A DNA stretch of 53,413 bases from Eubacteriales bacterium (GCA_030526265.1 JAUNDE010000009.1:1-53413); one strand, 5' to 3'; shown: positions 7,173-17,850, counted from the first letter of the stretch. The notes: generated by a model not told the origin, from the letters alone. Program-made: numbers and translations.

Positions 7173-9071
7173 ATGACAAAGCAGACAAGGATAAGAGCGA
7201 GCTTCTTAATTGCCGGTGTCATTTTATTTTTGACAGCGACATCAATATCCGGACATATTTTGTTAAATGAAAATCTTAGATTATGTATATTCCTGGTTCC
7301 ATATCTTTTGATGGGATTTGGATCGTTCGAAAAGATTCGTGATAATCTGATGGAACATACATTTTTCAATGAACATTTTCTGATGATCATTGCGACAGTT
7401 GGCGCATTTGGAATTGGAAAATACATAGAGGCAAGTATGGCGATGATGCTTTTTCAGATTGGAAAGATATTTGAAAATGCATCGGTAGACCGCACGAAGA
7501 GGATGATCGCAGATCTGATCAATATCAGACCGGACTATGCAACAAGAAAGGTCAGAGGAAAAGAATATAAAGTCGATCCGTCATCTTTGAAACTATATAA
7601 TCGTATCGTGATCAAGCCGGGAGAGAGAATTCCTGTCGACGCAGAAGTGGTGTCCGGAGTGTCAATGATCGATACGAAGGCATTAACCGGTGAGACGATG
7701 CCGCAGAATGTATGCCCCGGCGATAAGGTGTATAGTGGAAGTATCAACTTGACAGGTGTGCTGGAAGCGAAAGTAATCGCGCTTTATAAAGAATCTACAG
7801 TGTCCAGAATTATGGACATGGTGGAGGAGTCACAGAACCACTATTCAGACAGTGAACAGTTTATTACGAAATTTGGAAAATATTATTCATTTGCTGCTGT
7901 GATTCTGGCATTATCAGTCATGATCATTCCTCCGCTCAGTTTTGCACCGGGTGATGGTGAGATATGGCTTTACAGAGGACTTGTTGTGCTTGTATCTGCC
8001 TGCCCGATCGGTATCGTTATGACTACATCGGTTGCCTTTCTTGGTGGAATTGCATGTGCAATGAAGCATGGTGTACTTGTAAAAGGGGGTCATTATCTGG
8101 AAGACCTTGCGAAAGCGAATACATTTATTTTTGACAAGACAGGTACACTTACAGAAGGATTGTTTAAAGTGCAGGAAGTGAAAGCTGTCGGCATGACAGA
8201 GGAAGAACTGCTTGCGATCGCTGCACACGTGGAAGGGTATTCAAATCATCCGATCGCGCAGTCGGTAAGAGCCGCATATAATGGAAGGTATGATAAGACA
8301 AAGGTAAAGAAAGTTCATGAAGAAGCCGGATTTGGAGTGAGCGCACGATACGAGGATAAGAGAGTTCATGTTGGCAATAAGCGTATGGCGGAGAAATACG
8401 GAGTAGAGATCGAGTCAGTACAGACGCTGGGAACAGTCTTATATGTGATTGTCAATGGAAGTTATGCGGGATATCTCGTGATCTCGGATTCTGTGAAGAA
8501 GGGCGCGAGAGAAACTCTGGATATTTTGAAAGAGAAATACCAGTCTGTACTTGTAATGCTTACCGGTGACAGCAGAAATGCGGCTGTGAAGGTAGCGAGA
8601 GAGCTTCAGATGGATTATGCATACTCAAGCCTTATGCCTGATGATAAGCTGAGTCTTGTAGAAGAATTCATGGAAATGTCAGGTTCGTCAGAAAAGGTTG
8701 TCTGTGTTGGCGACGGTATCAATGACGCACCGATTCTTGCGAGAGCAGACATTGGAATTGCAATGGGAGCGCTTGGTTCTTCGGCAGCGATCGAAGCAGC
8801 GGATATAGTGCTTCTTGATGATGAACCACAGAGGATCCTTGAGGCACTTCAGGTTGCAAAAGAGACGATGCGTGTAGTGAATCAGAACCTCACATACGCA
8901 ATTGCGATCAAAGCAATTGTATTGCTTCTCTCAATGACGGGATATATCACAATCGGAAACGCTGTGTTCGCAGATCTTGTCGTAATGATCATCTCGATCA
9001 TCAATGCGGCCTGGATCGTAAAATTTTCAGCAGAGGAGACCATGTATAAATGCGAAGAAGTTTCAGAATAA
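7173..9071 (+). CDS. P1B-type heavy-metal-translocating ATPase with CPI motif
   Basis: 632-residue P-type ATPase. Motifs seen: LTGETMP (actuator), membrane motif SACPIG (Cys277-Pro278-Ile279), phosphorylation site DKTGTLTEG (Asp321), the P1B-specific HP dipeptide in NHPIAQSV, and hinge GDGINDAP. No N-terminal Cys-rich metal-binding domain is present: the protein starts with its membrane segments. Family knowledge says CPC or SPC at this place selects Cu, Zn/Cd or Co, so CPI leaves the metal unclear. A predicted promoter lies upstream, and the 3' end overlaps the next gene by 22 bases. It is most likely an efflux pump. Export versus import and the substrate are not settled by sequence. Confidence 0.9.
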   Translation: MTKQTRIRASFLIAGVILFLTATSISGHILLNENLRLCIFLVPYLLMGFGSFEKIRDNLMEHTFFNEHFLMIIATVGAFGIGKYIEASMAMMLFQIGKIFENASVDRTKRMIADLINIRPDYATRKVRGKEYKVDPSSLKLYNRIVIKPGERIPVDAEVVSGVSMIDTKALTGETMPQNVCPGDKVYSGSINLTGVLEAKVIALYKESTVSRIMDMVEESQNHYSDSEQFITKFGKYYSFAAVILALSVMIIPPLSFAPGDGEIWLYRGLVVLVSACPIGIVMTTSVAFLGGIACAMKHGVLVKGGHYLEDLAKANTFIFDKTGTLTEGLFKVQEVKAVGMTEEELLAIAAHVEGYSNHPIAQSVRAAYNGRYDKTKVKKVHEEAGFGVSARYEDKRVHVGNKRMAEKYGVEIESVQTLGTVLYVIVNGSYAGYLVISDSVKKGARETLDILKEKYQSVLVMLTGDSRNAAVKVARELQMDYAYSSLMPDDKLSLVEEFMEMSGSSEKVVCVGDGINDAPILARADIGIAMGALGSSAAIEAADIVLLDDEPQRILEALQVAKETMRVVNQNLTYAIAIKAIVLLLSMTGYITIGNAVFADLVVMIISIINAAWIVKFSAEETMYKCEEVSE

Positions 9072-9580
9072 TAATAACAATGCTGCTTGTTCTCGTTTGC
9101 TTTGCAGGCTGTACCAGAAAAAGTCCGCTTGAGTCCGGACTGACAGCATTGCAGAATGGTGAATATGAAGAGGCAGAAAAGAATTTCAAAGAAGCGATTG
9201 AAAGGGATATTCTTCCGGGAGATGCATATCGCGGAATTGGCATTATTCGCTGGGAGGAGGAAGATTACGAAAAAGCAAGAGATGCCTTCCAGCTTGCTTT
9301 GGAAAATGATGCTGAGAAGACAGCAACGCTTTACAATTTCCTTGGTACATGTGAACTTCGCCTTGGGAATGCAAAGGCTGCGGTGAACGACTACAATCTT
9401 GGGATTGGGTGTGAAGATGCCAGCGATGAGATGTTACAGGAAATGAAATATAATATGATCGTTGCATACGAACAGTTGGGAGACTGGGACACTGTTCGCG
9501 TGAAAACGAAGGAATATGCAGAAGCTTATCCGGATGATGAACGGATGGCGAAAGAAGCTGAGTTTTTTGATACACAATAA
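9050..9580 (+). CDS. TPR-repeat lipoprotein
   Basis: 176 residues. The signal peptide ends in lipobox CFAGC (Cys21), so it is predicted to be lipid-anchored to the outer face of the membrane. Two to three tetratricopeptide repeats follow, e.g. LQNGEYEEAEKNFKEAIERD, DYEKARDAFQLALEND and the next repeat around LGTCELRLGNAKAAVNDYN. TPRs mediate protein contacts, and no enzyme domain is seen. It overlaps the end of the ATPase gene by 22 bases, so it is translated from the same message. A functional link to the metal pump is possible but unproven. Confidence 0.8.
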   Translation: MRRSFRIIITMLLVLVCFAGCTRKSPLESGLTALQNGEYEEAEKNFKEAIERDILPGDAYRGIGIIRWEEEDYEKARDAFQLALENDAEKTATLYNFLGTCELRLGNAKAAVNDYNLGIGCEDASDEMLQEMKYNMIVAYEQLGDWDTVRVKTKEYAEAYPDDERMAKEAEFFDTQ

Positions 9581-9607
9581 TAATTGTATAAGATTGGAAA
9601 TACTTGC

Positions 9608-10849
9608 ATGTTTGAAATGAAGGAAAAGATGGAACGCGTCATCCTCGTTGGAGTAAGTACCTCCGACGAAGATGATGTGGAGAAATCATTGGATGAACTG
9701 GAAGAATTAGCAGAAACAGCCGGGGCAATCTGTGTTGGACGGGTGATACAAAACCGTGAACAGATACATCCGGCTTCTTATGTTGGTAAAGGAAAATTAG
9801 ATGAGATAAAGGAACTTCTGTGGGAATTTGAGGCCACGGGAATCATCTGTGATGATGAGCTGTCGCCGGCCCAGATCGGTAATCTGAAAGACGAGCTGGA
9901 TACGAAGATCATGGACCGGACACTTCTGATTCTGGATATTTTTGCTGCCAGAGCTTCTACGAGTGAAGGAAAGATCCAGGTGGAACTGGCACAGCTTAAG
10001 TATCGGCAGTCAAGGCTTACCGGCTATGGAACATCGCTCTCAAGACTTGGCGGAGGAATCGGGACGAGAGGACCGGGAGAGAAGAAGCTTGAGATGGATC
10101 GCCGACTGATCAGAAGCCGTATCGGAAAACTGAATCATGATCTGAAAGAAGTGAAGAATCACAGAGAGGTTGCAAGAGAACAGAGAAGAAGAGATATGCT
10201 TCCTGTCATCGCGATCGTTGGATATACAAATGCAGGGAAATCAACGCTGTTAAACAGATTGACCGGGGCAGATGTACTGGCAGAGAACAGGCTTTTTGCA
10301 ACGCTTGATCCAACAACGAGAGGGTGTAAGCTTGAAAGTGGACAGGAAGTACTCTTTACGGATACAGTTGGGTTTATACGGAAATTGCCGCATCATCTGA
10401 TCGATGCATTCCGCAGTACGCTCGAGGAGGCAAAATACGCAGATCTGATCTTACATGTGGTCGACTCTTCAAATCCTCAGATAGATGAACAGATGTACAT
10501 CGTGTATGAGACACTTCGGAATCTTGGAATCCAGGACAAACCGATCATCACGGCCTTTAATAAGAAAGACCGTTTGACAGAGCAAGTGATCCTCAGAGAT
10601 TTTCAGGCGGAAAAGACAGTGTGCATTTCTGCGAAGACAGGAGAGGGGCTTGATCAGCTGAATGAATGCATAGAGTCTCTTCTTCGTGAACAGAAACTGT
10701 TGATCGAGCAGGTGTTTGAGTATCGGGATGCAGCTAAAATTCAGCTTATTCGTAAGTATGGAGAACTTCTTTCGGAAGAATACACAGAGGAAGGAATCCA
10801 TGTGAAAGCTTATATTCCATTGCAGATTTACAATAAAGTGGTGTTATAA
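9608..10849 (+). CDS. hflX: Ribosome-associated GTPase HflX
   Basis: About 413 residues. The N-terminal HflX-specific domain (YVGKGKLDEIKELL, CDDELSPAQIGNL) is followed by the glycine-rich loop GGIGTRGPGEKKLE and the GTPase domain with G1 GYTNAGKST, G3 DTVGFIRKLP, G4 NKKD and G5 SAKTG. HflX binds and splits stalled 70S or 100S ribosomes during stress. I chose ATG 9608 (MFEMKEKMERVILVGV). An upstream TTG frame to 9584 lacks a ribosome site, and ATG 9629 preceded by AAGGAAAAG is a second option. It follows the lipoprotein gene by 27 bases. Confidence 0.95.
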   Translation: MFEMKEKMERVILVGVSTSDEDDVEKSLDELEELAETAGAICVGRVIQNREQIHPASYVGKGKLDEIKELLWEFEATGIICDDELSPAQIGNLKDELDTKIMDRTLLILDIFAARASTSEGKIQVELAQLKYRQSRLTGYGTSLSRLGGGIGTRGPGEKKLEMDRRLIRSRIGKLNHDLKEVKNHREVAREQRRRDMLPVIAIVGYTNAGKSTLLNRLTGADVLAENRLFATLDPTTRGCKLESGQEVLFTDTVGFIRKLPHHLIDAFRSTLEEAKYADLILHVVDSSNPQIDEQMYIVYETLRNLGIQDKPIITAFNKKDRLTEQVILRDFQAEKTVCISAKTGEGLDQLNECIESLLREQKLLIEQVFEYRDAAKIQLIRKYGELLSEEYTEEGIHVKAYIPLQIYNKVVL

Positions 10850-10879
10850 AAAAATGTGTGACAGGGTTGGGAGGCATAT

Positions 10880-13800
10880 ATGGCATTACAATTTGTTTTC
10901 GGAGGTTCAGGCTCCGGAAAAACACATTATTTATATGAGATGATCATGAAAGAGGCAGGGGAGAACCCTGCCCTTAATTACATAGTGCTTGTTCCGGAAC
11001 AATTCACGATGCAGACACAGAAGGACCTGGTGGTCAGACATGAAAGAAAAGGGATCATGAACATTGATGTTCTGAGTTTCGGCCGTCTGGCATATCGAGT
11101 CTTTGAGGAAACCGGAAAAGGAAATACGCCGGTTCTTGATGATGAGGGAAAGAATCTGGTGCTTCAGAAACTCGCGGGAGATCATATGGATGAGCTGCGC
11201 GTACTGAGAGGGAATATCAAAAAATCTGGTTATATCAGTGAAGTGAAATCTGTTCTTTCAGAGTTTGATCAGTATGATATCGGTCTTGAAGAAATTGATT
11301 TTATGATGGACCAGCTTGGAGAAGAGACTTACCTGCATTATAAGCTGCAGGACATTCGTGTGATGTATGAGGCGTTTCAAAATTATCTTGCAGACCGTTA
11401 TATCACGAAAGAAGAACTGTTAGGTGTACTTACTGATCTGGTGCCGGAGTCATCGATCCTGAAGAAAAGCGTGATCGTCCTTGATGGATTTACCGGGTTT
11501 ACACCTGTTCAGAATCGTCTCTTAACAGAGCTTATGAAAGCGTGCAGAGAGATCGTGGTTACAGTGACGATCGATGCGAAAGAAGATCCTTACCGTTATG
11601 TCGGACCGTATGAATTGTTTGCGATGAGTAAGCATACGGTCTGTACATTGATCAATGCAGCAAAGGAAAACCGGATTGAAGTGAAAGATCCGAAATGGAT
11701 GGACACAGAAGTGAATCCGCGTTTTGTCAAATCGGAGGCGTTAGCTTTCCTTGAGAAGAATCTGTTCCGATATGGAAGAAAGAGTTTCCTGAAAGAACAG
11801 TCGGACATAACGATTCATGAAGCTTTGAATGTGAGGGAAGAGGCGAAGGCCGCTGTTTCAAATATTCGAAGACTGGTCAGAACAAAGGGGTACCGTTACC
11901 GTGAGATCGGTGTGATCGTAACAGAGATGGATGTGTACGGGGATTATCTGAAGCAGGCGTTTGCAGAGTATGATATACCCGTTTTTATGGATCATAAAAG
12001 AAGTATTTTGCTCAATTCTTTTGTGGAGTACGTAAGAAGTGTGGTCGGTATGGTGGAACAGCAGTTTTCTTATGACAGTGTGTTCCGTTTCCTGCGTGCA
12101 GGATACGGGCCATTTTCGCAGGATGATATTGAGCTTCTTGAGAATTATTGCATTACTCTTGGTGTAAAAGGTTACAGGAAATGGCAGCAAAGCTGGATCA
12201 GGAGAGAGAAATCTATGACAGAGGAAGAACTTTCTCATCTGAATCACTTAAGAGTCCGGTTTGTTGAACTGCTGGATGAATTGATGCTTGTGCTCCGTCA
12301 GAAAAAGAAAACAGTGTTTGATATCACGCAGGCACTTTATCAGTTTCTTGCAAAACAGGAGTTTCAGCTTCGGATAAAAGAGCAGCAGATTCATTTTGAA
12401 GAACGGGGAGATCATGCGCTTGCGAGAGAATATGCACAGGTGTATGGGGCGGTTATCGGCCTGTTTGATAAATTCGTAGAACTTCTGGGGGATGAGCCGG
12501 TTAGTATCAAAGAGTATGCGAAACTGCTGGACGCAGGACTTGAAGAGGCAAAAATCGGGGTGATCCCGCCGGGACTTGATCAGGTGATCGTCGGGGATGT
12601 GGAGAGAACGAGACTTAAGGATATCCGTGCCCTGTTTGTACTTGGAATCAATGATCAGTATCTGCCGGGAACACTGCTCCGGACAGGTCTTCTGGGAGAA
12701 CATGACCGGGAGAAGTTTGAGAAATCCAATCTGAGACTGACTCCGGGTGGAAAGGAAAAGGCATATATCCAGAAGTTTTATTTATATTTGAATCTGACAA
12801 AACCGGAAGAACAGTTATATCTGTCTTACAGCAGAACAGATGGATCTGGAAAAAGTGTGCGTCCGGCGTATCTTATCGCGGAGATAAAGAAGCTTTTTCC
12901 GCATATTGTACAGATCGATGAGTCAAAGCGTCTCCTGTCAGAGAAAGAATTGACACCAGGGGAAGGAATTTTTGAACTGATCGGTGGACTGCGTGGCATG
13001 AGCGAGGAAAATGTGGATGCGTTCATGGAATTGTATTCGTGGTACCTGTCACATTCGGAATGGGCAGACAAGATCCGGAAAATTCTGGAGGCAAATTATT
13101 GGAATTATCATCCGGAGAAGATCAGTGAGCAGGCGGCACGCCTTCTGTATGGGGACAGGTTCTGGAGCAGTATTTCCAGAATGGAGAAATTCTCTGCATG
13201 CGCATTTGCACACTTCCTTTCTTATGGATTACGTCTGCAGGAACGGATGGAATATGAGTTCAAAGCAATGGATCTTGGTAATGTGTTCCACGCTGCAATT
13301 GAGAAATATTCGAAAAAATTGCAGAATGCAGACATGAAATGGACGGACGTGAAAGAAGCGGACCGGAAGCGTCTTGTGAAAGAATGCGTCAGCGAGTCTG
13401 TTACAGATTATGGCAATTCGGTTCTCTATGCTTCTGCCCGCAGTGAATATATGATAACCAGACTTGTGCGGTTGTTAGACCGAACAGTATGGGCATTGTC
13501 CGACCAGCTCAGAAGAGGTGACTTTGTGCCGGAAGAGTATGAGATGACATTTGACAGCGGAAAGATCGACCGTGTCGATGTGTGCGAGGACGGAGATGAA
13601 TTGTATCTGAAAGTGATGGATTACAAGACAGGTCGGACAGAATTTGATATCTCTGCATATTATCACGGATTGCAGCTTCAGCTCATGGTGTATATGAATG
13701 CCGCTGTGGGAGAGATGAAGAAGAAGTATCCGGGAAAAGAAATCATTCCTTCAGGCGTGTTTTATTATAGAATTTCAGATCCGTTTGTGGACAGAAAAGA

Positions 13801-14236
13801 AAAAGAGGATTCTGAAAAACAGATTCTGGAACAGCTTCGAATGGATGGACTTGTGAATCTGAAGAAAAACAGTCTGCAGCATCTGGATCGATCTATTAAC
13901 GGAAGTTCAACTGTTGTACCGGTGCGAATCAATAAAAATGGAAGTCTTGCGAAAGCGTCCAAGGCTGTTTCGGAAGATGAGTTTGAGACGATGCTTCAAT
14001 ATGCCGATTCGATAAACAGTTCTCTCAGAGAGGCTCTGAAAAAGGGAGATGTGGCAGCTTACCCATATCACTATGGACAGGAAAGTGGCTGCGATTACTG
14101 CAATTATAAACATGTCTGTGGATTTGATTCTCGTATAGCCGGATTCAAATATCATGAGATTGATAAGCTGTCAATGGAGGAAGCTGTTTCGAAAATGAAG
14201 GCGAAGCTTCCTCTGCGTGAGGAGGAATCGAAATGA
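10880..14236 (+). CDS. addB: ATP-dependent helicase/nuclease subunit B
   Basis: 1118 residues, close to the Bacillus AddB length. With AddA it forms the double-strand-break resection enzyme that stops at Chi. Walker A GGSGSGKTH lies at the N-terminus. The C-terminal RecB-like nuclease has VMDYKTGRTEFD and LQLQLMVYM. The iron-sulfur cluster ligands are a Cys in KFSACAFAHF and three in CDYCNYKHVCGF. It is translationally coupled to addA by a 4-base ATGA overlap. The sequence looks intact from end to end. Confidence 0.96.
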   Translation: MALQFVFGGSGSGKTHYLYEMIMKEAGENPALNYIVLVPEQFTMQTQKDLVVRHERKGIMNIDVLSFGRLAYRVFEETGKGNTPVLDDEGKNLVLQKLAGDHMDELRVLRGNIKKSGYISEVKSVLSEFDQYDIGLEEIDFMMDQLGEETYLHYKLQDIRVMYEAFQNYLADRYITKEELLGVLTDLVPESSILKKSVIVLDGFTGFTPVQNRLLTELMKACREIVVTVTIDAKEDPYRYVGPYELFAMSKHTVCTLINAAKENRIEVKDPKWMDTEVNPRFVKSEALAFLEKNLFRYGRKSFLKEQSDITIHEALNVREEAKAAVSNIRRLVRTKGYRYREIGVIVTEMDVYGDYLKQAFAEYDIPVFMDHKRSILLNSFVEYVRSVVGMVEQQFSYDSVFRFLRAGYGPFSQDDIELLENYCITLGVKGYRKWQQSWIRREKSMTEEELSHLNHLRVRFVELLDELMLVLRQKKKTVFDITQALYQFLAKQEFQLRIKEQQIHFEERGDHALAREYAQVYGAVIGLFDKFVELLGDEPVSIKEYAKLLDAGLEEAKIGVIPPGLDQVIVGDVERTRLKDIRALFVLGINDQYLPGTLLRTGLLGEHDREKFEKSNLRLTPGGKEKAYIQKFYLYLNLTKPEEQLYLSYSRTDGSGKSVRPAYLIAEIKKLFPHIVQIDESKRLLSEKELTPGEGIFELIGGLRGMSEENVDAFMELYSWYLSHSEWADKIRKILEANYWNYHPEKISEQAARLLYGDRFWSSISRMEKFSACAFAHFLSYGLRLQERMEYEFKAMDLGNVFHAAIEKYSKKLQNADMKWTDVKEADRKRLVKECVSESVTDYGNSVLYASARSEYMITRLVRLLDRTVWALSDQLRRGDFVPEEYEMTFDSGKIDRVDVCEDGDELYLKVMDYKTGRTEFDISAYYHGLQLQLMVYMNAAVGEMKKKYPGKEIIPSGVFYYRISDPFVDRKEKEDSEKQILEQLRMDGLVNLKKNSLQHLDRSINGSSTVVPVRINKNGSLAKASKAVSEDEFETMLQYADSINSSLREALKKGDVAAYPYHYGQESGCDYCNYKHVCGFDSRIAGFKYHEIDKLSMEEAVSKMKAKLPLREEESK

Positions 14237-17200
14237 GTGTGAAATGGACGGAAGAACAGAATAAGGTCATTCATCTGGGCCATCGCAATCTTTTGGTTTC
14301 AGCTGCTGCAGGATCCGGAAAGACAGCTGTGCTGGTAGAGAGGATCATCCATATGCTCACAAGAAAAGAGAATCCTGTCGATGTGGATGAACTCCTTGTT
14401 GTGACATTCACGGAAGCGGCGGCAGCTGAGATGAAGGATCGAATTCGTGCTGCAATTGAAAAAAAGATAGAAGAAGAACCTGAAAACGAAGATTTAAGAA
14501 GACAGGCAACGTTGATCCACAGTGCGAGAATTACGACAATCCACAGTTTCTGTCTGTCAGTGATACGCGAGCATTTCCATGTGATCGACATTGATCCGGG
14601 ATTTCGCATTGGAGAAGAAGGAGAGCTGAATCTGCTGAAACAGGATGTTCTTTCAGAAATGCTGGAACAACATTATCAGAGAGGGGAGCAGAAGTTCCTG
14701 GATTTTATTGAAAGTTACGGAGGCAATAAATCAGATAAAAATATTGAAGATCTGATCCTGAAGATATATGAATTTTCAAGAAGCTATCCTGATCCGAACG
14801 AATGGCTTTCTAATTGCGTGCGCTCTTATCAGATGAAAACGAGAGAAGAGCTTGAGACATCGGTGTTTTACAAGTGTGTGACAGATCATGTGTGCAAATA
14901 TATGGAAAGTGCGGGTGAGTTGATCCGTCGGGGAATCGAAATCTGTCGTGAACCGTATGGACCTTACATGTATGAAAGCACACTTGAATTCGACAGAATG
15001 ATTGTTGATCTTGTGTTGCGTGCGAATCGTTATGAGGAATATTTTGAGATATTCCATGATTTGAAATGGGCAAGGCTTGCTCCGAACCGGGATGCGTCAG
15101 TGTCAGATGAGAAGGCCTTTTTCGTAAGGACGATCCGTGAGAGCGTAAAAAAGATGGTGGGAGATCTGGGAACAGTCTATTTCTCCCAGAATGTTGAGGA
15201 TGTTCTTGGGGATCTCGCAAACTGTCTTCCAATGATGGAACAACTGGCAGAACTGGTGAGGGATTTTTCGAAAGCTTATGAAGATGCGAAGCGCACGAGA
15301 AACATGATTGATTTCGATGACATGCAGCAATATGCGCTTCAAATCCTTACAGAGAAGAAAGAAGGAAAAATCGTTCCGTCTGCGTCAGCAAAAGAGTATC
15401 AGGAACAGTTTGAAGAAGTAATGATCGACGAATATCAGGATAGCAACCTGATACAGGAACTGATACTTACAAGTGTGTCAAGAATCTTCAGCGGACGTTA
15501 CAATATATTTATGGTAGGAGATGTAAAACAGAGTATCTACAGATTCAGGCTGTCAAGACCTGAACTGTTTATGGGAAAATACGACAGATACTCTGTGGAT
15601 GAAGGGGATGAACAGAGAATTAATCTTCGCAAAAATTTCCGAAGCCGTGCCGAAGTGCTCGATGCAGCAAATTATATATTCAGGCAGATCATGACGAGGG
15701 CAGTTGGAGGCGTGGAGTATGATGATGATGCGGCACTGTATGTGGGAGCGGATTACGTTCCAAGTGATGGAAACAAAGCGGAGCTTCTTCTGATTGCAAA
15801 AGAAGACCGGGAGGATCATGAAGACATGTCTGGAAAAGGAACTGGTTCCAGAGAAAAAGAAGGTCTTGTGATCGCAAACCGTATTCATGAGCTGATGAGA
15901 GATCAATTGGTAGTGGATAAGGATACGGGTGATCTCCGACCGGTTCAGTATCGGGATATCGTTATTCTGACAAGAAGTATCAAAGGGTATGCGGATGTAT
16001 TTGCAGGTGTTTTGAAAACAGCGGGAATTCCTGTTTATGCGGGAACAAAAGAAGGATATTTCGAAACACAGGAAATCGGGGTGCTCTTAGATTATCTTCG
16101 GATTTTAAATAACAGAAGACAGGATATTCCGCTTGCAGCAGTTCTTAAGTCATGTTTCTGCGGTCTTACAGATGAAGAACTTGCGATCGTCAAAGGATCG
16201 TATCGGGAAAACAGATTTTATGATGCAGTTTGGAAATATGCAAAGGAAGGAGAAGCCTGTTCGATCAGAGAGAAGCTGATGCTGTTTTTTGAACAGCTGG
16301 AAGGCTTTCGAAGAAAATCAAAGTATATGGCGCTTCATGAATTGCTTTGGTGCATTGTGGAAGAGACAGGATACTGGAATTACATGTGTGCTTTTCCTGA
16401 TGGAGGACAGCGGGAGGCGAATCTCTCCATGCTTCTTGAGAAAGCGAGGGCATTTGAAAGTACAAGTTATAAAGGTGTTTTTCATTTTATACGGTACGTT
16501 GAGCAGCTGAAAAAGTTTGAAATTGATTACGGAGAGGCGAATATACCCGGCGAGGGAACGAACGCGGTTCGCATCATGAGCATTCACAAAAGTAAAGGTT
16601 TGGAATTTCCGGTCGTTATTGTTGCCGGAATGGGCAAGCGGTTTAACAGGCAGGATACGGGCGGAAATGTTGTGATGCATGCATCACTTGGCGTCGGACT
16701 TGAAAGTATTGATCTGAAAGAGAGGACGAAAGTACCTTCATTTCCAAAGCAGGTGATTGCAAGAGAAGAATATATGGAGAGTACAGGTGAAGAGCTGAGA
16801 GTGTTATATGTTGCACTTACAAGAGCAAAAGAGAAGCTGATCATGACAGGTGTGATCGGTGAGCCGGAAGAAAAGCTCGAGAAAGCAATAGCGGCCGGAC
16901 GTGGTGAGAATGGAAAGACGCTTTCGTTTGTTGATATTGCCGGCGCATCTTCTTATCTTGACTGGCTTTTGCCGGCGGTTGGAATGAATCTGGAGAATGG
17001 GCCAATTGATGTTCGATGTGTTTGCGCAGAGGATGTAGAAATTGAGAATATACAGGAAGCAGCCGACCGGCTTGTCGAGCAGCAGGCATTGGAAAATTTT
17101 GATACGAATGCGGTCTACGATGAAAAAATGCGGAAAAATCTGAAGGAACAGTTCGGCTTCCGGTACCGCTATAAGAATCTGGAAGGAAGAAAACTGAAGT

Positions 17201-17850
17201 ATACGGTGTCTGAATTGAAGAAAAGAGCGTATCTTCAGGAAGAAAGCGGGGAGGTTCTTTACGGAGAAGAAGAGATCATTCCTCTGATTCCGGAGTTTCT
17301 TCAGGAGAAAAAAGTGTTGTCAGGAGCATCGAGGGGAAGCGCTTATCACAGAGTTATGGAACTTCTTGATTTTACGAAAGAATATGATGAGCAGGAACTT
17401 GCACGGACACTGGAAAAGATGCAGACGAATGGCAGGCTCTCTCCGGAAATGGCAGCGTGCATTGGGCTTCGAGATATTCAGGCATTTTTTGAGACGAAAT
17501 CCTGCAAACGTATGAAGAAGGCAGCGGATCGTGGATGTCTCTGGAAAGAACAGCCGTTTGTACTTGGCATTCCTTTGGAAGAGGTGTGTACAGATCTGAA
17601 GGCAGATCCGGAACAAATGTCCGGGGAAACCGTTCTTGTTCAGGGAATCATTGACGTTTATTTTGAAGAGAAAGATGGACTTGTTGTCCTGGATTATAAG
17701 ACGGACAAAGTACGAAATGGCAGAGAACTTCTGGAAAAATATAAGACACAGCTTGAATATTATGCGAGAGCATTGGAACAGATTACCGGGAAAATGGTGA
17801 AACAGAAAATAATCTATTCATTTACACTGAATGAGGAAATCATATGGTAA
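14233..17850 (+). CDS. addA: ATP-dependent helicase/nuclease subunit A
   Basis: 1205-residue UvrD-type helicase plus nuclease. Walker A is SAAAGSGKTAVLVERI, Walker B MIDEYQDSN, helicase motif III GDVKQSIYRFR, motif V IMSIHKSKGLEFP and motif VI VLYVALTRAKEKL. The C-terminal nuclease is GIIDVYFEEKDGLVVLDYKT. It is the motor and second nuclease of AddAB, used in recombination repair and degradation of foreign linear DNA. The start overlaps the addB stop. A terminator hairpin follows at 17889-17920. Confidence 0.97.
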   Translation: MSVKWTEEQNKVIHLGHRNLLVSAAAGSGKTAVLVERIIHMLTRKENPVDVDELLVVTFTEAAAAEMKDRIRAAIEKKIEEEPENEDLRRQATLIHSARITTIHSFCLSVIREHFHVIDIDPGFRIGEEGELNLLKQDVLSEMLEQHYQRGEQKFLDFIESYGGNKSDKNIEDLILKIYEFSRSYPDPNEWLSNCVRSYQMKTREELETSVFYKCVTDHVCKYMESAGELIRRGIEICREPYGPYMYESTLEFDRMIVDLVLRANRYEEYFEIFHDLKWARLAPNRDASVSDEKAFFVRTIRESVKKMVGDLGTVYFSQNVEDVLGDLANCLPMMEQLAELVRDFSKAYEDAKRTRNMIDFDDMQQYALQILTEKKEGKIVPSASAKEYQEQFEEVMIDEYQDSNLIQELILTSVSRIFSGRYNIFMVGDVKQSIYRFRLSRPELFMGKYDRYSVDEGDEQRINLRKNFRSRAEVLDAANYIFRQIMTRAVGGVEYDDDAALYVGADYVPSDGNKAELLLIAKEDREDHEDMSGKGTGSREKEGLVIANRIHELMRDQLVVDKDTGDLRPVQYRDIVILTRSIKGYADVFAGVLKTAGIPVYAGTKEGYFETQEIGVLLDYLRILNNRRQDIPLAAVLKSCFCGLTDEELAIVKGSYRENRFYDAVWKYAKEGEACSIREKLMLFFEQLEGFRRKSKYMALHELLWCIVEETGYWNYMCAFPDGGQREANLSMLLEKARAFESTSYKGVFHFIRYVEQLKKFEIDYGEANIPGEGTNAVRIMSIHKSKGLEFPVVIVAGMGKRFNRQDTGGNVVMHASLGVGLESIDLKERTKVPSFPKQVIAREEYMESTGEELRVLYVALTRAKEKLIMTGVIGEPEEKLEKAIAAGRGENGKTLSFVDIAGASSYLDWLLPAVGMNLENGPIDVRCVCAEDVEIENIQEAADRLVEQQALENFDTNAVYDEKMRKNLKEQFGFRYRYKNLEGRKLKYTVSELKKRAYLQEESGEVLYGEEEIIPLIPEFLQEKKVLSGASRGSAYHRVMELLDFTKEYDEQELARTLEKMQTNGRLSPEMAACIGLRDIQAFFETKSCKRMKKAADRGCLWKEQPFVLGIPLEEVCTDLKADPEQMSGETVLVQGIIDVYFEEKDGLVVLDYKTDKVRNGRELLEKYKTQLEYYARALEQITGKMVKQKIIYSFTLNEEIIW

